From Alphaproteobacteria bacterium (GTDB lineage Bacteria; Pseudomonadota; Alphaproteobacteria; CADEGL01), in assembly GCA_026400755.1 (NCBI GenBank), contig JAPLOM010000025.1:1-64000 (forward strand): a DNA stretch of 64,000 bases. Direction: 5' to 3'. Every line of letters starts with the position of its first letter. The first letter of the stretch is position 1. The notes beneath the pieces were generated by a model. The model searched no databases, was not told where the DNA came from, and saw only the letters and a list, made by a program, of their open reading frames with translations. A program made the position numbers and the translations under genes. Shown here one piece after another: positions 1 through 8,358 of the stretch.

Positions 1-323
1 GCGAGGCCGACGTGTTGTCCCTCCATGGCTGGGTCGGCGAACAGCTCGCGCGCTCGAACGCCAAGGTCGATGCGTTCTATTTCTGCCCCCATCATCCGAC
101 GGAAGGTGCTGCGCCCTACCGGATCACGTGCGAATGCCGAAAACCGTCGCCGGGAATGTTACTGCGCGCGATGCGGGAATGGCCGGTCGATCCGGCCGGC
201 AGCTTTCTGATCGGCGACCGGCAGACGGATTTGGAGGCCGCGACGGCGGCGGGGGTTCCGGGGCATCTTTTTTCCGGCGGCAATCTTCTGCCGTTCGTGC
301 GGCGCATCGTCGAAGGCAAATAG
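1..323 (+). CDS. HAD-family phosphatase, D-glycero-D-manno-heptose 1,7-bisphosphate phosphatase (GmhB)-like, 5' truncated by window edge
   Basis: FYFCPHHP...CRKPSPGML...LIGDRQTDLEAA motifs typical of GmhB/histidinol phosphatase HAD family; frame open to the window edge. Confidence 0.8.
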   Translation, partial: EADVLSLHGWVGEQLARSNAKVDAFYFCPHHPTEGAAPYRITCECRKPSPGMLLRAMREWPVDPAGSFLIGDRQTDLEAATAAGVPGHLFSGGNLLPFVRRIVEGK

Positions 324-325
324 GC

Positions 326-1351
326 CTATCGCTTAACCCCCGGCGTGCGCGGCCCGCGCATCAGGCGTTCCCATGCGCCACGCCGCGCGGTGCGTCCCCG
401 GACAAACATCCGCACTGAAACGGACGCAAATCGGGCCAGCACAAGCGCGCTGACGACCGCCATGAAGCTCGACGGATAATAGGCCGTGAAGTTCTTGCGC
501 AGGAACCGCACGAGCGAGCGGTGCTTGTGCGCCTCGACCCGAATGGGACGGGTGCGGCTGCAAACGCCTTGGGTGTGCTCGACCACCGCACCCGGCACGA
601 ACAGGATCTTGAACCCCGCCGACTGGAATCGCAGGCACCAGTCCAAATCCTCGAAATGGAGAAAGTATCCGCTGTCCAAATGGCCCACCGCGTCGATCGC
701 GGCGCGACGCACCAGCATACAAGCGCCGGAAATGGCCGGCACCTCCGACGGCCGGTCGGGCAGCACGGCAGCGTCATAGGCATAGTCGCGGAAGCGCGGA
801 TGGTCCGGCATCAGCCGGTGCAGACCGAACGCGACGCAGAAGATCTGCCACGGGTTGGGAATATCCCGGCGGCAACCGCGCTGCTCGCTGCCGTCCGGAT
901 TCACGATCAGGGGCCCCGTCATGCCGACGTCCGGGCGCTCCTGGACCATCCATTTCAGGAGCGCCAGCGAACCGGCATGCATCCGGCAGTCGGGATTCAG
1001 CAGCAGAACGGATGTCCCGCGCGACACCGTGATGCCGGCATTGCAGGCATGGGCAAAGCCGTAATTGTCGTCAAGTTCGATGACGCGGACTTTGTTCGCG
1101 GGCACGCCTCCACGCAGGGAGGCCAGGCTGTCGTCCGACGATGCGTTGTCTACGACGATGACTTCCGTCGCGACCTCCGCCTGGCTCAGAACGCTTTCGA
1201 CCGCCGCGACGAGATAATCGCCGGCGTTGAAATTGACGATCACGACCGAGATGAGGTCGTCCACCCCGCCGGCGGCGTCTTCGGCCGGCAAGCTCTCAAG
1301 AGACGCGTTCACGCCGACACCCGTTCCGTTAAGAGGCGCCGACATAGACAT
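326..1351 (-). CDS. family 2 glycosyltransferase (rhamnosyltransferase-like)
   Basis: SVVIVNFNAGDYL, DNASSDDS, NPDCRM, FEDLDWCLR motifs. Confidence 0.88.
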   Translation of the reverse strand: MSMSAPLNGTGVGVNASLESLPAEDAAGGVDDLISVVIVNFNAGDYLVAAVESVLSQAEVATEVIVVDNASSDDSLASLRGGVPANKVRVIELDDNYGFAHACNAGITVSRGTSVLLLNPDCRMHAGSLALLKWMVQERPDVGMTGPLIVNPDGSEQRGCRRDIPNPWQIFCVAFGLHRLMPDHPRFRDYAYDAAVLPDRPSEVPAISGACMLVRRAAIDAVGHLDSGYFLHFEDLDWCLRFQSAGFKILFVPGAVVEHTQGVCSRTRPIRVEAHKHRSLVRFLRKNFTAYYPSSFMAVVSALVLARFASVSVRMFVRGRTARRGAWERLMRGPRTPGVKR

Positions 1352-2201
1352 ACTGCTTCAGCAATCCAGACCACCGCTCTACCCAACAGCAATCGTGATC
1401 CACGCCCGGCACCTCGATGATACTGATTCGGGCGGGGTCGGAAAATCGGCTGCGGTAAGATTGGGCGACCTTCGGCGGCACGTCCGAGTCGTCCTTGCCG
1501 ACGAAGTGGATCTGCGGAATCCGGGACAAGGTGGAGGCCATATCGGCCGGGTTGAGGGAGGCGGAAAGCGGCGAGACCTTGCGGATGGTAGTCCACGCCG
1601 CATGGTCCAGATTGCCGGCGACGGTCACGAGCTGGATCACGTCGGTCCTGCGCGCGGCGATCAAGGCCGCGATGGCGCCGCCCCCCGAGAAGCCGAACAG
1701 CCGCAGCCGCTTGGCGCCGGTGGCCCGCACCGTCTGGTCGATCGCCGCGTTCATGGCGGCGACCACCTCTTCCGAATAGCGCCCGCCGGACCAGTATTTC
1801 GGGCTGCAACGCGCGAGGTCAGCATCCGACTGGTACTGGCACGGCCGGGCTAGATAAAGGCGGTTGGCGGACGGATCTTCCGATGCCAGTTCCAGCGCGA
1901 TCGGAATCCGGGGCGTGGGGTCGGATGAAAGCTGGGTCTTGGTCACCCAGGCGAAACCGTCGCCCTCGATATAGACGCTCAGATCGCCGTTGGACGGTGC
2001 GCGGATGGAGCGGTAGCCGAGCAGGTTGAAAGGGCCTGCCGTGGTCTGAAAACGCTCCCAGCCGCCGCGGGCGGCCACCCGGTCGGCCATCTCGCGGCCG
2101 CCGTACAGGAACGCGGAATCGCCGCAGGCCGTGACGGACACGACCGCTAAAACGAAGAAGGCCCACCTTTTCAGGTGGGCCTTCAGGAACTCAAGCTTCA
2201 C
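1329..2201 (-). CDS. alpha/beta-hydrolase-like lipoprotein
   Basis: lipoprotein-like signal (VLAVVSVTAC), nucleophile motif GFSGGG, C-terminal GVDHD; start position uncertain because of an overlapping hairpin. Confidence 0.75.
   Translation of the reverse strand: MKLEFLKAHLKRWAFFVLAVVSVTACGDSAFLYGGREMADRVAARGGWERFQTTAGPFNLLGYRSIRAPSNGDLSVYIEGDGFAWVTKTQLSSDPTPRIPIALELASEDPSANRLYLARPCQYQSDADLARCSPKYWSGGRYSEEVVAAMNAAIDQTVRATGAKRLRLFGFSGGGAIAALIAARRTDVIQLVTVAGNLDHAAWTTIRKVSPLSASLNPADMASTLSRIPQIHFVGKDDSDVPPKVAQSYRSRFSDPARISIIEVPGVDHDCCWVERWSGLLKQYVYVGAS
2157..2184 (-). terminator. intrinsic terminator-like hairpin for the fragment ending at 2205
   Basis: perfect 12-bp stem GAAGGCCCACCT / AGGTGGGCCTTC with GAAA tetraloop on the minus strand, followed by TTCGTTTT. 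Confidence 0.75.
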
Positions 2202-2204
2202 GGA

Positions 2205-2402
2205 TCAGAACTGGTATCGGATCGTCCCCGTGCCCGTGTAGGAGATGTAGTCCGTCTGACCCACCTGGGACTGGAACTGCGCACCGCCCGAGAAGCGCGG
2301 GCTAATCGCGAACAAGATGCCTGCACCGATATTCGCCGAGTTTTTATACGCCGTCCCAGATTGAGAAATTCCACGAGTTCGGCGACATCGCATAGCTGGC
2401 AC
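2205..2402 (-). pseudogene. C-terminal fragment of an outer-membrane beta-barrel protein (probable remnant)
   Basis: SGTAYKNSANIGAGILFAISPRFSGGAQFQSQVGQTDYISYTGTGTIRYQF: alternating beta strands ending in aromatic F; no signal peptide or barrel body upstream before galE. Confidence 0.5.
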
Positions 2403-2447
2403 TTCATGTGAGGCGATCTTCCCATGCGTCCCGGTCGGAGTGAGACG

Positions 2448-3428
2448 TCATGTGGGCTTGCAAGATGTCTGCCAAATTAGCGCATCCCGGATGATGGATG
2501 TCAGGTCCGACCGCTCCGGACGCCAGTCCAGCTCCCGTTGCGCGGATTGGGCCGCCGTATAGAGCACGGGCGGATCGCCGGGGCGGCGCGGCGCCTTGCG
2601 GATCGGAACCGCGCGGCCCGTCACGGCTTCGATGGCTGCGACAATCTCGCGGACGGAAACGCCCTTGCCCGTGCCCAGATCGCAAACTACGGGTGCCGGA
2701 GACTCGGCCAGGCGCGACAAGGCCAGCACATGCGCCTCGGCCACGTCCGAGACATGGATGTAATCCCGAATGCAGGTGCCATCCGGTGTCGGGTAATCGT
2801 CGCCGAAAAGCTCCAGCGCGGGAGCCTTGCCGAGCGCCGCAGCTAGGGCGTTGGGAATCAGATGGGTTTCCGGCTCATGGGATTCGCCCGTCTCGCCGTC
2901 GGGATCCCCGCCGGCAGCGTTGAAATAGCGCAGGATGGCATAGCGTAGCTTGCCGCTCTCCGCGGCGCGGCGAATGGCGGCCTCCGCGGCAACCTTGGTC
3001 TCGCCATACGGGTTGGTCGGCGCGACCGGCGTCGTCTCCGTGATGGGGAGATGCGCCGGCACGCCATAGACCGCGGCGGTGCTGGAAAAGACCAGTGTAT
3101 CGACGCCGGCTGTCTGCATGGCCCCCAACAGGCATTCGGTGCCCGCGACATTCACGTCGCAATAGAGGTCCGGCTGCCGCACCGAAGCACCCACCTGGCT
3201 CAGCGCGGCGAAATGCAGGACGGCCTGGGGCCGCCAGCGCGCGAACACCGCATCGAGGCGCGCGCGGTCGCGGATATCGCCTTCTTCCAATGGTCCCCAT
3301 TTCACCAGGGCGCGGTGGCCAAGGGACAGATCGTCGTAGCTGACGGGATGCCAGCCGCTCCGTGCCAACGCCTTGCAGGCATGGCTGCCGATATAACCGG
3401 CCCCTCCGGTGACCAACGCCGCCCGCAA
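2448..3428 (-). CDS. galE: UDP-glucose 4-epimerase
   Basis: TGGAGYIGSHACKAL, SSTAAVYG, NPYGETK, RYFNAAGGDPDGE motifs. Confidence 0.92.
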   Translation of the reverse strand: MRAALVTGGAGYIGSHACKALARSGWHPVSYDDLSLGHRALVKWGPLEEGDIRDRARLDAVFARWRPQAVLHFAALSQVGASVRQPDLYCDVNVAGTECLLGAMQTAGVDTLVFSSTAAVYGVPAHLPITETTPVAPTNPYGETKVAAEAAIRRAAESGKLRYAILRYFNAAGGDPDGETGESHEPETHLIPNALAAALGKAPALELFGDDYPTPDGTCIRDYIHVSDVAEAHVLALSRLAESPAPVVCDLGTGKGVSVREIVAAIEAVTGRAVPIRKAPRRPGDPPVLYTAAQSAQRELDWRPERSDLTSIIRDALIWQTSCKPT

Positions 3429-3599
3429 CCGCCGCTCCTCCGTTCCGTCCGGCGCGAAACGGCACCGTGCGGTGGTTCTAACTGCTTCGGCGAAGCAAGG
3501 CGAGCGCCGCCATGCCTTGCCGCCCCCGCAGCGACGGGTTTAGATGGCCTGCGCGCCAACCCATGAGGCGCCTCCAGACCCGCATTCTCCCATGGCGCC

Positions 3600-4685
3600 A
3601 TGACCGGCTTCGCCGTTTCCCTGCCGAGCCCCCTTCTCGTCACCGGCGGCGCCGGCTTCATCGGCGCGAACTTCGTCCACCGCGCGGTCGCCTCCGGCGC
3701 GCGGGTGATCACGCTGGACGCGCTCAACTACGCCGGCAATCGCGCCAGCCTGACCTCTCTCGACGGCAACCCGAACCACATCTTCGTTCACGGCTCGATC
3801 GCGGACCGCGCGCTGGTCGACCGGCTTCTCGCGCAACACCGCCCGCGGGCGATCGTGAACTTCGCCGCCGAAACCCACGTGGACCGCTCGATTGACGACC
3901 CCGCACCGTTCGTCGAGACCAACCTGGTCGGAAACTTCACCCTTCTCGACGCCACGCGTGCCTATCTGCGCGCCTTGCCGTCCACCGAGGCCGAGAGCTT
4001 CCGCCTGCTCCACGTCTCGACCGACGAGGTCTACGGCTCCATCGAGGAAGGGCGTTTCACCGAAAACAGCCCGTTCCAGCCCAGCTCGCCTTATGCCGCC
4101 ACGAAGGCGGGAGCGGATGCGCTGGTGCTGGCCTATCACCGCACCTACGGGCTGCCGACCCTGATCACCAACGGCTGCAACAGCTACGGCCCCTACCAGT
4201 TCCCCGAGAAGCTGGTGCCGCTCGTGATCCTCAACTGCCTGGGCGAAGCGCCGCTACCGCTCTATGGCGACGGCGCGCATGTACGCGAATGGCTGCACGC
4301 GAGCGATCATTGCGCCGCCATCGCCGCCGTGCTGGCCCAAGGGCGGCCGGGCGAGACATACAACGTGAGCGGCAGCGTCCAGTGCACGAATCGCGAAATC
4401 GTCACCACCGTCTGTGCGATCTTCGACAAGCTGCGTCCGCGCGCGAGCGGAAAGCCCCATGCCGAACTGATCGTCCACGTGGCCGACCGGCCGGGCCATG
4501 ACCGGCGCTACGCGATCGATTCGGGCAAGCTGACAAACGAACTCGGCTGGCGACCTGAAATCGCGCTGACCGACGGCCTGGAACAGACGGCGCGCTGGTA
4601 TGTGACCAACGCGGCCTGGTGGCGCGAGACGCACCGACGCTATCGCGGCCAGCGCCTCGGCCTTGGGCAGGCAGCCGGATCGTGA
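3600..4685 (+). CDS. rfbB: dTDP-glucose 4,6-dehydratase
   Basis: TGGAGFIGANFV, FAAETHVDRSIDDP, HVSTDEVYGS, SPYAATKA motifs. Confidence 0.93.
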   Translation: MTGFAVSLPSPLLVTGGAGFIGANFVHRAVASGARVITLDALNYAGNRASLTSLDGNPNHIFVHGSIADRALVDRLLAQHRPRAIVNFAAETHVDRSIDDPAPFVETNLVGNFTLLDATRAYLRALPSTEAESFRLLHVSTDEVYGSIEEGRFTENSPFQPSSPYAATKAGADALVLAYHRTYGLPTLITNGCNSYGPYQFPEKLVPLVILNCLGEAPLPLYGDGAHVREWLHASDHCAAIAAVLAQGRPGETYNVSGSVQCTNREIVTTVCAIFDKLRPRASGKPHAELIVHVADRPGHDRRYAIDSGKLTNELGWRPEIALTDGLEQTARWYVTNAAWWRETHRRYRGQRLGLGQAAGS

Positions 4686-4692
4686 GAGCAGC

Positions 4693-5250
4693 ATGCGCGT
4701 GACACCCACGTCCCTGCCGGAAGTCCTGACGCTGGAGCCCGAGCGGCACGACGACGCGCGCGGGGCGTTCATGGAGCTTTGGCGCGAGGACAAGCTGGCG
4801 GCTGCGGGCATACGGGCGCGCATCGTTCAGACCAACCTCACCACGTCACGCAAAGACGTTCTGCGCGGGCTCCATTTCCAGGAGCCCAACGCCCAGGACA
4901 AGCTGATCGCCGTTCTGTCGGGTGCCATCTTCGACGTGGCCGTCGACATAAGGCGCAGCAGCCCACGCTTCGGGCGTTGGGTCGGGATCGAACTGAGCGC
5001 GGCCAACCGGCGGCAGCTTTGGATTCCGCGCGGCTTCGCCCACGGTTTCTGCGCCTTGGCCGATGACACTCAAGTCCAGTACGCCTGCACGGACTATTAC
5101 ACGCCGGCGCATGACCGGGCGATCCGTTGGGACGATCCCGCCCTCGGCATCGAATGGCCGGTGAAGTCCCCCATCCTATCGCCAAGGGACGGCGCCGCTC
5201 CGGCCCTGGCCGACGCACCCATCCTGCCCGCCTACCGAGCCCTGCCGTGA
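4693..5250 (+). CDS. rfbC: dTDP-4-dehydrorhamnose 3,5-epimerase
   Basis: VLRGLHFQ, DVAVDIRRSSPRFG, WIPRGFAHGF motifs; internal ATG at 4693 chosen as start. Confidence 0.92.
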   Translation: MRVTPTSLPEVLTLEPERHDDARGAFMELWREDKLAAAGIRARIVQTNLTTSRKDVLRGLHFQEPNAQDKLIAVLSGAIFDVAVDIRRSSPRFGRWVGIELSAANRRQLWIPRGFAHGFCALADDTQVQYACTDYYTPAHDRAIRWDDPALGIEWPVKSPILSPRDGAAPALADAPILPAYRALP

Positions 5251-6152
5251 AGATCCTACTCACCGGCGCCGGCGGCCAGCTTGGCCGCGTTCTAGCGCAA
5301 CCGCTTAAGCAAATGGGCGAACTGACAGCGCCAGGCCGCGATGCACTCGACTTGGCCGATGGCAAGGCGCTCAAGGATGCGCTGGAAGCAATCCAGCCCA
5401 CCCTGATCGTAAATGCCGCCGCCTATACCGACGTCGACCGCGCGGAGACAGAAACGCGCCAAGCCTATCTGGTCAACGCGGCCGCACCCGAGATCATGGC
5501 GCGCTGGGCGGCGACGCGCGGCGTGCCGCTGCTCCACGTTTCAACCGATTACGTCTATTCCGGCGCGGGCGATGCGCCGCACGACGAAGGCGAAGCGCCG
5601 GCTCCGCTCAATGCCTACGGCGCCTCCAAGCTGGCAGGCGATGAGGCCATCGCCCAATCGGGCGCCCCATACCTGATCCTGCGCACCTCGTGGCTCTACG
5701 ACGCCACCGGCCGCAACTTTCTCACCTCGATCCTGCATGCCGCGCGGACGCGCGAGGAACTCCGCGTGGTCGACGACCAGGTTGGCGCGCCGACGCCGAG
5801 CGCCCTCGTCGCCGCGGTCGCCATGGAAATCCTGCAAGCCGGCGATCCGCGCGAGACATTTGCCACATCGGGTGGCGTCGTCCATGCCGCCGCGGCGGGC
5901 GAGGCCAGCCGCCATGAATTCGCCCGTGCCATCGTCGACGGCTTGCGCAAGCGCGGCTGCGATTTCGCCGCCCAGCGCGTTGTGCCGGTGTCATCCGCCG
6001 AGGCGCCGGCGGCGGCCAAGCGGCCGCTGAACTCGCGCCTGTCGCTTGCGCGCCTGTCGGAGCGCTTCGGCATCGAGCCACCCGACTGGCGCGCGGCGCT
6101 CAAGCCCGTGCTGGATGCGGTGGCGCGCGCGGAGAAAAAGCCCGCGCCTTGA
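5247..6152 (+). CDS. rfbD: dTDP-4-dehydrorhamnose reductase
   Basis: KILLTGAGGQLG, NAAAYTDVDRAE, VSTDYVY, NAYGASKLAGD motifs; GTG start at 5247 overlaps rfbC stop. Confidence 0.92.
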   Translation: MKILLTGAGGQLGRVLAQPLKQMGELTAPGRDALDLADGKALKDALEAIQPTLIVNAAAYTDVDRAETETRQAYLVNAAAPEIMARWAATRGVPLLHVSTDYVYSGAGDAPHDEGEAPAPLNAYGASKLAGDEAIAQSGAPYLILRTSWLYDATGRNFLTSILHAARTREELRVVDDQVGAPTPSALVAAVAMEILQAGDPRETFATSGGVVHAAAAGEASRHEFARAIVDGLRKRGCDFAAQRVVPVSSAEAPAAAKRPLNSRLSLARLSERFGIEPPDWRAALKPVLDAVARAEKKPAP

Positions 6153-6186
6153 CTTCGCGCGGCCGCAGACGCCATCCTTCCCAAAC

Positions 6187-6287
6187 CACGTGAGGCTGGG
6201 GTGCCCAGGCGCGTTTTCCGCGCGCCGAGGCTGAGAACAGACCCAGGAACCTGAACCAGGTAATGCTGGCGGAGGGAGCAACACGGG
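6187..6287 (+). ncRNA. TPP (THI-box) riboswitch
   Basis: conserved core CTGGGGTGCC ... GGCTGAGAA ... ACCC ... GAACCTGAACCAGGTAATGCTGGCGGAGGGAGCAACACG; P1 closure CGTG/CACG. Confidence 0.93.
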
Positions 6288-6330
6288 TCGTGACGCGCTC
6301 GAATCCTTATTCTCGACGTTTCGTGATCCA

Positions 6331-6353
6331 GCCCTCCCCGCCGCAAAGGAGGA
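6331..6353 (+). promoter_or_regulatory. possible Shine-Dalgarno-sequestering hairpin of the TPP riboswitch leader
   Basis: CCTCC (6333-6337) complementary to SD GGAGG (6348-6352), just before ATG 6358. Confidence 0.45.
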
Positions 6354-6357
6354 ACGG

Positions 6358-7470
6358 ATGAATCGCGTCCTGCGCGCCGCCGCCGTCGCAACAACTCTGC
6401 TTTCGAGCATTCCTCTCGCCGCATCGGCCGAGAACGTACGTATCCCGGTGCTCGTTCCCATCACCGGCATCCTGGCGCTCGAAGGCACCAGCCAGCGCAA
6501 CGGCGCGGTCATGGCGCTGGACGAGAAGCCCAGTGGCATCGAAGCGGGCTATGACGTGACCGACACGGCGGCATCGCCCGAGACGGCCGTGAACGCGCTG
6601 GAGCGCGCGCTGTCACAGCCCAACGTGGTGGCCGTGGCGGCCTCCATCTTCGGCCCGCAGATGCTGGCCATGATGCCCATCGCCGCCGAACGCAAGGTGC
6701 CGCTCATCACCATCTCCGGCACGGCCAAGATCACCGAGATGGGCAACGCATACGTCTTCCGATTCTTCCCGACCGACGCCGTGGTCAAGGTCGCCCAGGC
6801 GCGCTATGTCGTCGAAGAGCTGAAGAAGACACGCGTCGCGCTCGTCTACCAAACCACGGCTTACGGGCAGAGCGGCCAGGCGCATCTCACGGACAATTTC
6901 AAACGCCTGGGCGCGCAGATCGTGTTCGAGGAAGGCTTGGCGCCCACCGTCAAGGACATGGCGCCGGTCCTCGCCAAGCTGAAGGCGGCCAACCCCGACG
7001 TGATCGTGTTGCAACTCCACTCCGGCCCGACCGCGTTGTTCGTGAAGCAGGCCGCCGGCCTGAATCTGCCCATCGTCGCGGGTTCGGCCATGCACCAGCC
7101 CTCGACCGCGGCGCTGCTCGAACCGGCCGAACTGAAAGGTGTCTGCGCCGAAAGCGGCTCCTCGCCCATTTCAGGCGGTTCTCCCACCATGGAGAAATTC
7201 ACCGCCGCCTACCGCGCCAAATTCAATGCCGAGCCCGATGCTTTCGCCGTCGCGCAGTATGACGGCACGCGCATGGTGCTGGACGCTATCGGCAAGGGTG
7301 CGCGCAATGCCGCCCAGGTGCGCGATGTGTTGGCGACCGGCAGTTACGAGGGTCTGGCCATGACCTACAAGTCGGACGGCACCGGCAACATGGCCCACGA
7401 CGCGGTGATCGTTTGTTACGACGGCTCGAGCCGCGTGCCCAAGATCGTCAAACGCTACGCCGCGCGCTGA
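6358..7470 (+). CDS. Liv-type (HAAT) ABC transporter substrate-binding protein
   Basis: Sec signal peptide, VPITGILALEG, Peripla_BP_6-like pattern; directly downstream of TPP riboswitch. Confidence 0.88.
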   Translation: MNRVLRAAAVATTLLSSIPLAASAENVRIPVLVPITGILALEGTSQRNGAVMALDEKPSGIEAGYDVTDTAASPETAVNALERALSQPNVVAVAASIFGPQMLAMMPIAAERKVPLITISGTAKITEMGNAYVFRFFPTDAVVKVAQARYVVEELKKTRVALVYQTTAYGQSGQAHLTDNFKRLGAQIVFEEGLAPTVKDMAPVLAKLKAANPDVIVLQLHSGPTALFVKQAAGLNLPIVAGSAMHQPSTAALLEPAELKGVCAESGSSPISGGSPTMEKFTAAYRAKFNAEPDAFAVAQYDGTRMVLDAIGKGARNAAQVRDVLATGSYEGLAMTYKSDGTGNMAHDAVIVCYDGSSRVPKIVKRYAAR

Positions 7471-7476
7471 TCGCGA

Positions 7477-8358
7477 ATGGACGCATTGACGCTCGTCCAG
7501 CTTCTGCTCAACGCGACGGCGCTGGGTGCGGCCTACGCGCTGGTGGCACTCGGCTTCGTCCTGGTCATCAACGCGACCGGCGCGGTGAACTTCGCCCATG
7601 GCGACCTCGTGATGGCCGGCGGCTTCCTGTCCGTGGCGCTGGCGGGCGCGCTGCCCCTGCCGGGTATCGTTCTCTTGCCGGTTGTCGCCGCGCTGATGGC
7701 GCTTCTCGGCCTCGCGCTCTCGGCGGCGGCCTATCTGCCCCTACGCAACCGGCCGCCGGTCTCGGTCTTCATCTCGACCATCGCCGTCGGCGTCATGCTG
7801 CAGAACGGCGCCAACGCGATCTTCGGCGCGGCGCCACGCGGCGGCCCGCCGCTCGCGGGCGACGGCGCGCTGTCGCTGGGCGGCTTGGCACTCGACCGCC
7901 AGTCGGCCGCCGTGATCGTGGCCGCCGCGATCCTCCTGGCCGCCACGCATCTGCTTCTCACGCACACCCAGCTTGGCAAGCGGATGCGCGCGACCGCCCA
8001 AGACCCCGAGATGGCGTGCGCGCTCGGCGTGCGCACGGGCCGCATGGTGGCGCTCACCTTCGCGCTTGCCGCGGCGCTGGCGGGCACGGCCGGGCTTCTT
8101 CTCAGCAACCGCTACTTCGTCACGCCGGCCGAGGGCGGCAGCCTGATGCTCAAGGCCTATATCGCGGTCGTCATCGGCGGCTGGGGCCGTATCGGCGGCG
8201 CTGTGATCGGCGCGTTCCTGATCGCCCTGTTCGAAAGCGTGATCGCGGCCTTCCTGTCCCAGCCCGTCGCCGAGGCCGCGCTTTACGCCGTGCTTCTGAT
8301 CGTGCTGTTCGTCCGGCCGGGCGGCATCCTGGGCGAAGTGGAAGGACGCCGCGCATGA
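7477..8358 (+). CDS. Liv-type ABC transporter permease (LivH-like)
   Basis: ALGAAYALVALGFVLVINATGAVNFAHGDLVM and AYIAVVIGGWGRIGGAVIGAFLI motifs. Confidence 0.93.
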   Translation: MDALTLVQLLLNATALGAAYALVALGFVLVINATGAVNFAHGDLVMAGGFLSVALAGALPLPGIVLLPVVAALMALLGLALSAAAYLPLRNRPPVSVFISTIAVGVMLQNGANAIFGAAPRGGPPLAGDGALSLGGLALDRQSAAVIVAAAILLAATHLLLTHTQLGKRMRATAQDPEMACALGVRTGRMVALTFALAAALAGTAGLLLSNRYFVTPAEGGSLMLKAYIAVVIGGWGRIGGAVIGAFLIALFESVIAAFLSQPVAEAALYAVLLIVLFVRPGGILGEVEGRRA

